A stretch of 64,000 bases of DNA from Shewanella sp. Arc9-LZ (GTDB lineage Bacteria > Pseudomonadota > Gammaproteobacteria > Enterobacterales > Shewanellaceae), in the NCBI RefSeq assembly GCF_010092445.1, contig NZ_CP048031.1:1426001-1490000 (forward strand), read 5' to 3'. The notes beneath the pieces were generated by a model. It had not been told where the DNA came from. It did not search any database and was given only the letters and a program-made list of their open reading frames with translations. The position numbers were made by a program, and so were the translations under genes. Every line of letters begins with the position of its first letter. Positions within the stretch are counted from its first letter, which is position 1. Positions 61,749-64,000 of the stretch are shown piece after piece.

Positions 61749-62534
61749 ATGAGCCTCGTTAATTCTTACAGTCAGTCTTTACCGCAACAATCCAGTAGTG
61801 CATCTAATACTAGCGCTACAACGAAAAGTTCTGTACAGACAAATACGACCAGCACGACTACGGGTAATCCTTTCCTTGACGGAATTCGTTTGCCTGAAGA
61901 AAGCGCTATCCCTGAATCAAAAGATCAGATGTTAAAGCAAGAAGATTTTTTTGCTTTACTCAGTCAGCAATTGTCGATGCAAGATCCGTTTAAACCGGTT
62001 GATAACGATCAAATGATTGCCCAAATGGCATCGTTTTCTACAGTCGATGGTATTTCAAATCTTAATGATGAAATCCTTAACCTTAATACTGTGATGAGTT
62101 CTAGCCAGGCGTTACAAGCTTCAGGCTTGGTTGGCCGCAAAGTGCTCATTCCTTCTGATACCGGCGCTATCTCTACCGAAAGCTCTGAGATAAAAGGGGT
62201 GATCAGTACGCCGTCAGCAATTGAAACGATTACGGTAAGGGTTGAAGACGAGTCGGGTCAGCTTATTAAGAGCTTTAATGTTGACGGCAGTAAAGGCGGC
62301 AATGTTGATGTGACTTGGGATGGTCTAGATAAAAGTGGTAACCCAGCTAAAGCGGGTAATTATGCCATTAAGGCCAGTGGTAAAGTCGATGGAACGTCAC
62401 AAGATTTAGCCGTATCGACTTACGCTCATGTTACCAGTGTGTCATTAGGCACTGTAGCAACAGGAGCAATTTTGAATTTGCGTGGAGTAGGTGGAATTAA
62501 GTTATCTGACGTACTCGCAGTATCTGAAACATAG
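61749..62534 (+). CDS. flgD: Flagellar hook assembly protein FlgD
   Basis: Hook-cap scaffold of 261 residues. The N-terminal Ser/Thr/Gln-rich part leads into Asp-Phe-Phe-Ala-Leu-Leu-Ser-Gln-Gln-Leu-Ser-Met-Gln-Asp-Pro-Phe-Lys-Pro, the FlgD signature. The C-terminal part has the Val-Thr-Trp-Asp-Gly FlgD Ig-like motif. A full AAGGAGG lies 7 bases before ATG 61749. Confidence 0.96.
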   Translation: MSLVNSYSQSLPQQSSSASNTSATTKSSVQTNTTSTTTGNPFLDGIRLPEESAIPESKDQMLKQEDFFALLSQQLSMQDPFKPVDNDQMIAQMASFSTVDGISNLNDEILNLNTVMSSSQALQASGLVGRKVLIPSDTGAISTESSEIKGVISTPSAIETITVRVEDESGQLIKSFNVDGSKGGNVDVTWDGLDKSGNPAKAGNYAIKASGKVDGTSQDLAVSTYAHVTSVSLGTVATGAILNLRGVGGIKLSDVLAVSET

Positions 62535-62594
62535 TACGGCTAACAACGAATCGTTAGTTGTCATCATAAATGAATTAATTGTGAGAGGTGTAAT

Positions 62595-63980
62595 ATGTCA
62601 TTTAACATCGCATTGAGTGGTATCGCTGCCGCGCAAAAAGATTTAAATACAACCGCGAATAACATCGCTAACGTCAATACTATTGGTTTTAAAGAGTCTC
62701 GAGCTGAATTTGCTGACGTTTACGCCAATTCAATTTTTTCTAACAGTAAAACGGCTGTGGGTGGCGGTACAACTACTACACAAGTTGCGCAGCAGTTTCA
62801 TCAAGGTAGCTTGCAATTTACCAGTAACTCATTGGATATGGCGATCAGTGGTGGTGGTTTCTTTGTTACCTCTTCTGAATTAGGTTCGCAAGATCAGTCA
62901 TATACCCGTGCGGGTGCGTTTAAAGTTGATTCGGCCAATTATATGGTTGACTCAGCAGGGAATTTTTTACAAGGTTTCCCGGTGGATGAAGACGGTAACT
63001 CAACCTCGGTGAGTTTAACCACAACCCAACCGATTAAGATTCCTGACACGGCGGGTAGCCCAGTGCAAACTGAAAATGTTGGTTTGCAGATGAATCTCAA
63101 TGTGAGTGAAATAGCCCTAGATCCAATTAATTTTAATCCTGCAGATTCTGATACATTTAATAATTCCACCTCGGTGACGATTTATGATTCGTTAGGTGAA
63201 TCGCATATTATGACCACTTACTTTGTTAAACCCACTGGTGGTTCGCATACTGGCGAAAGTAATTGGGTGGCTTTTTATGCTGTTGATGGTGATCCTGTCG
63301 ATGTAACAACTGCTGGAAAATATATTACTGATACCGATACTGACACTGATGGTGATGGTCTCGTGGATGCAACAGGGCTCGCATCAGCTGCCAACCCTAG
63401 TGGTGTTGGCACATGGTCAGGTGCGGTGCTTAAGTTTAACTCTGTTGGTGCTTATACTATCAGTGACCCTACCACTATTACCACTGAGGCTTTAGGTGCT
63501 GCTGGTGCAGGTGCTTTAGGTCCTGGGGCCGATGGTACTCAAGCGCTTACGATAAAATTTAATAATCCGACTCAATATGCATCTCCGTTTGAAGTGACTG
63601 AATTGACTCAAGATGGTATTACCGTCGGTCGATTAACCAATGTTGGTATTGGTTCCGATGGTTTAATTACCGCTAGTTACAGTAATGGCTCAACGGTTCC
63701 GTTAGCGCGCGTGGCATTAGTACGCTTTGCTAATGAACAAGGCCTTACACAGGTGGGTAATACATCTTGGAAAGCCAGTATCGATTCAGGTGCTGCATTA
63801 GCGGGAGAAGCCAATAGCGGTACATTTGGTAGTATTCGTTCATCTGCCCTTGAGCAATCAAACGTTGATTTAACCACAGAGCTGGTTGATTTAATCTCGG
63901 CTCAGCGTAACTTCCAGGCTAACTCGCGTACGCTTGAAGTCAACAACACCTTAAATCAAACCATATTACAAATCCGTTAA
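62595..63980 (+). CDS. flgE: Flagellar hook protein FlgE
   Basis: Hook subunit of 461 residues. N-terminal Phe-Asn-Ile-Ala-Leu-Ser-Gly and Asn-Asn-Ile-Ala-Asn-Val-Asn-Thr-Ile-Gly-Phe-Lys, middle FlgE D2 domain with Asp/Thr/Gly-rich insert at about 245-275 (Asp-Thr-Asp-Thr-Asp-Gly-Asp-Gly), and C-terminal Val-Asp-Leu-Thr-Glu-Leu-Val-Asp-Leu. GAGAGGTG precedes ATG 62595. The operon probably continues past the window edge with flgF. Confidence 0.96.
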   Translation: MSFNIALSGIAAAQKDLNTTANNIANVNTIGFKESRAEFADVYANSIFSNSKTAVGGGTTTTQVAQQFHQGSLQFTSNSLDMAISGGGFFVTSSELGSQDQSYTRAGAFKVDSANYMVDSAGNFLQGFPVDEDGNSTSVSLTTTQPIKIPDTAGSPVQTENVGLQMNLNVSEIALDPINFNPADSDTFNNSTSVTIYDSLGESHIMTTYFVKPTGGSHTGESNWVAFYAVDGDPVDVTTAGKYITDTDTDTDGDGLVDATGLASAANPSGVGTWSGAVLKFNSVGAYTISDPTTITTEALGAAGAGALGPGADGTQALTIKFNNPTQYASPFEVTELTQDGITVGRLTNVGIGSDGLITASYSNGSTVPLARVALVRFANEQGLTQVGNTSWKASIDSGAALAGEANSGTFGSIRSSALEQSNVDLTTELVDLISAQRNFQANSRTLEVNNTLNQTILQIR

Positions 63981-64000
63981 GTTTACCTTTACCTTATCAA

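Overview
The window reads as chromosomal DNA of a polarly flagellated marine gammaproteobacterium, most probably a Shewanella of moderate to low GC. Pointers are the tadA-mltF-purL order, a cydABX operon, divergent flgT and flgOP, a flgN-flgM-flgA / cheV-cheR-flgBCDE block, a Maf-type (DUF115) flagellin glycosyltransferase and a GlyGly-CTERM-like surface protein. The species is inferred from gene content only.

Layout. 0-9.5 kb: end of an upstream, possibly outer-membrane, gene; an ApbE FMN transferase followed by a response regulator and sensor kinase; a DUF3300 protein; a PhoP/PhoQ-like pair with a PepSY peptide; a choice-of-anchor H-like surface protein; an OmpA-type lipoprotein. 9.6-21 kb: housekeeping block xseA < > guaB-guaA-tadA, mltF < > purL, with two short unlisted-size genes (39 and 26 codons). 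22-28 kb: cytochrome bd oxidase cydABX, a host-attachment family protein and a Cache-type chemoreceptor. 28-34 kb: RND efflux pump and adaptor with a divergent TetR regulator and paired palindromic operators, then an outer-membrane barrel. 34.4-37 kb: flgP-flgO and flgT. 37.2 kb: tRNA-Arg(CCT). 37.5-55.4 kb: a flagellin glycosylation island. 55.5-56.9 kb: DUF2947 protein, chalcone-isomerase-like protein and a CTAG-rich repeat array. 56.9-64 kb: flgN, flgM, flgA, cheV, cheR, flgB, flgC, flgD, flgE.

The most interesting part is the glycosylation island. It holds pseB and pseC, a PseI/NeuB-type synthase lacking the usual C-terminal SAF domain, a fused SpsF-like cytidylyltransferase plus PseG-like protein, and a large Maf glycosyltransferase. 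It also holds a minus-strand operon of two methyltransferases (one fused to a nucleotidyltransferase-like domain), a DXS-like thiamine-diphosphate enzyme, an SDR and an ATP-grasp ligase. This set suggests a decorated nonulosonic acid on flagellin. No PseH acetyltransferase is visible. An IS3-family element without target-site duplication abuts the severed 3' end of a second DUF115 gene and a frameshifted small gene, consistent with a past IS-mediated deletion.

Flagellar and sugar genes appear co-regulated. I find NGG-N8-TTGC (sigma-54 type) elements upstream of flgT, flgA, flgB, the methyltransferase operon, pseBC and maf, and a near-perfect sigma-28 (FliA) promoter before flgM. This supports a model in which the sugar pathway is switched on together with flagellar assembly.
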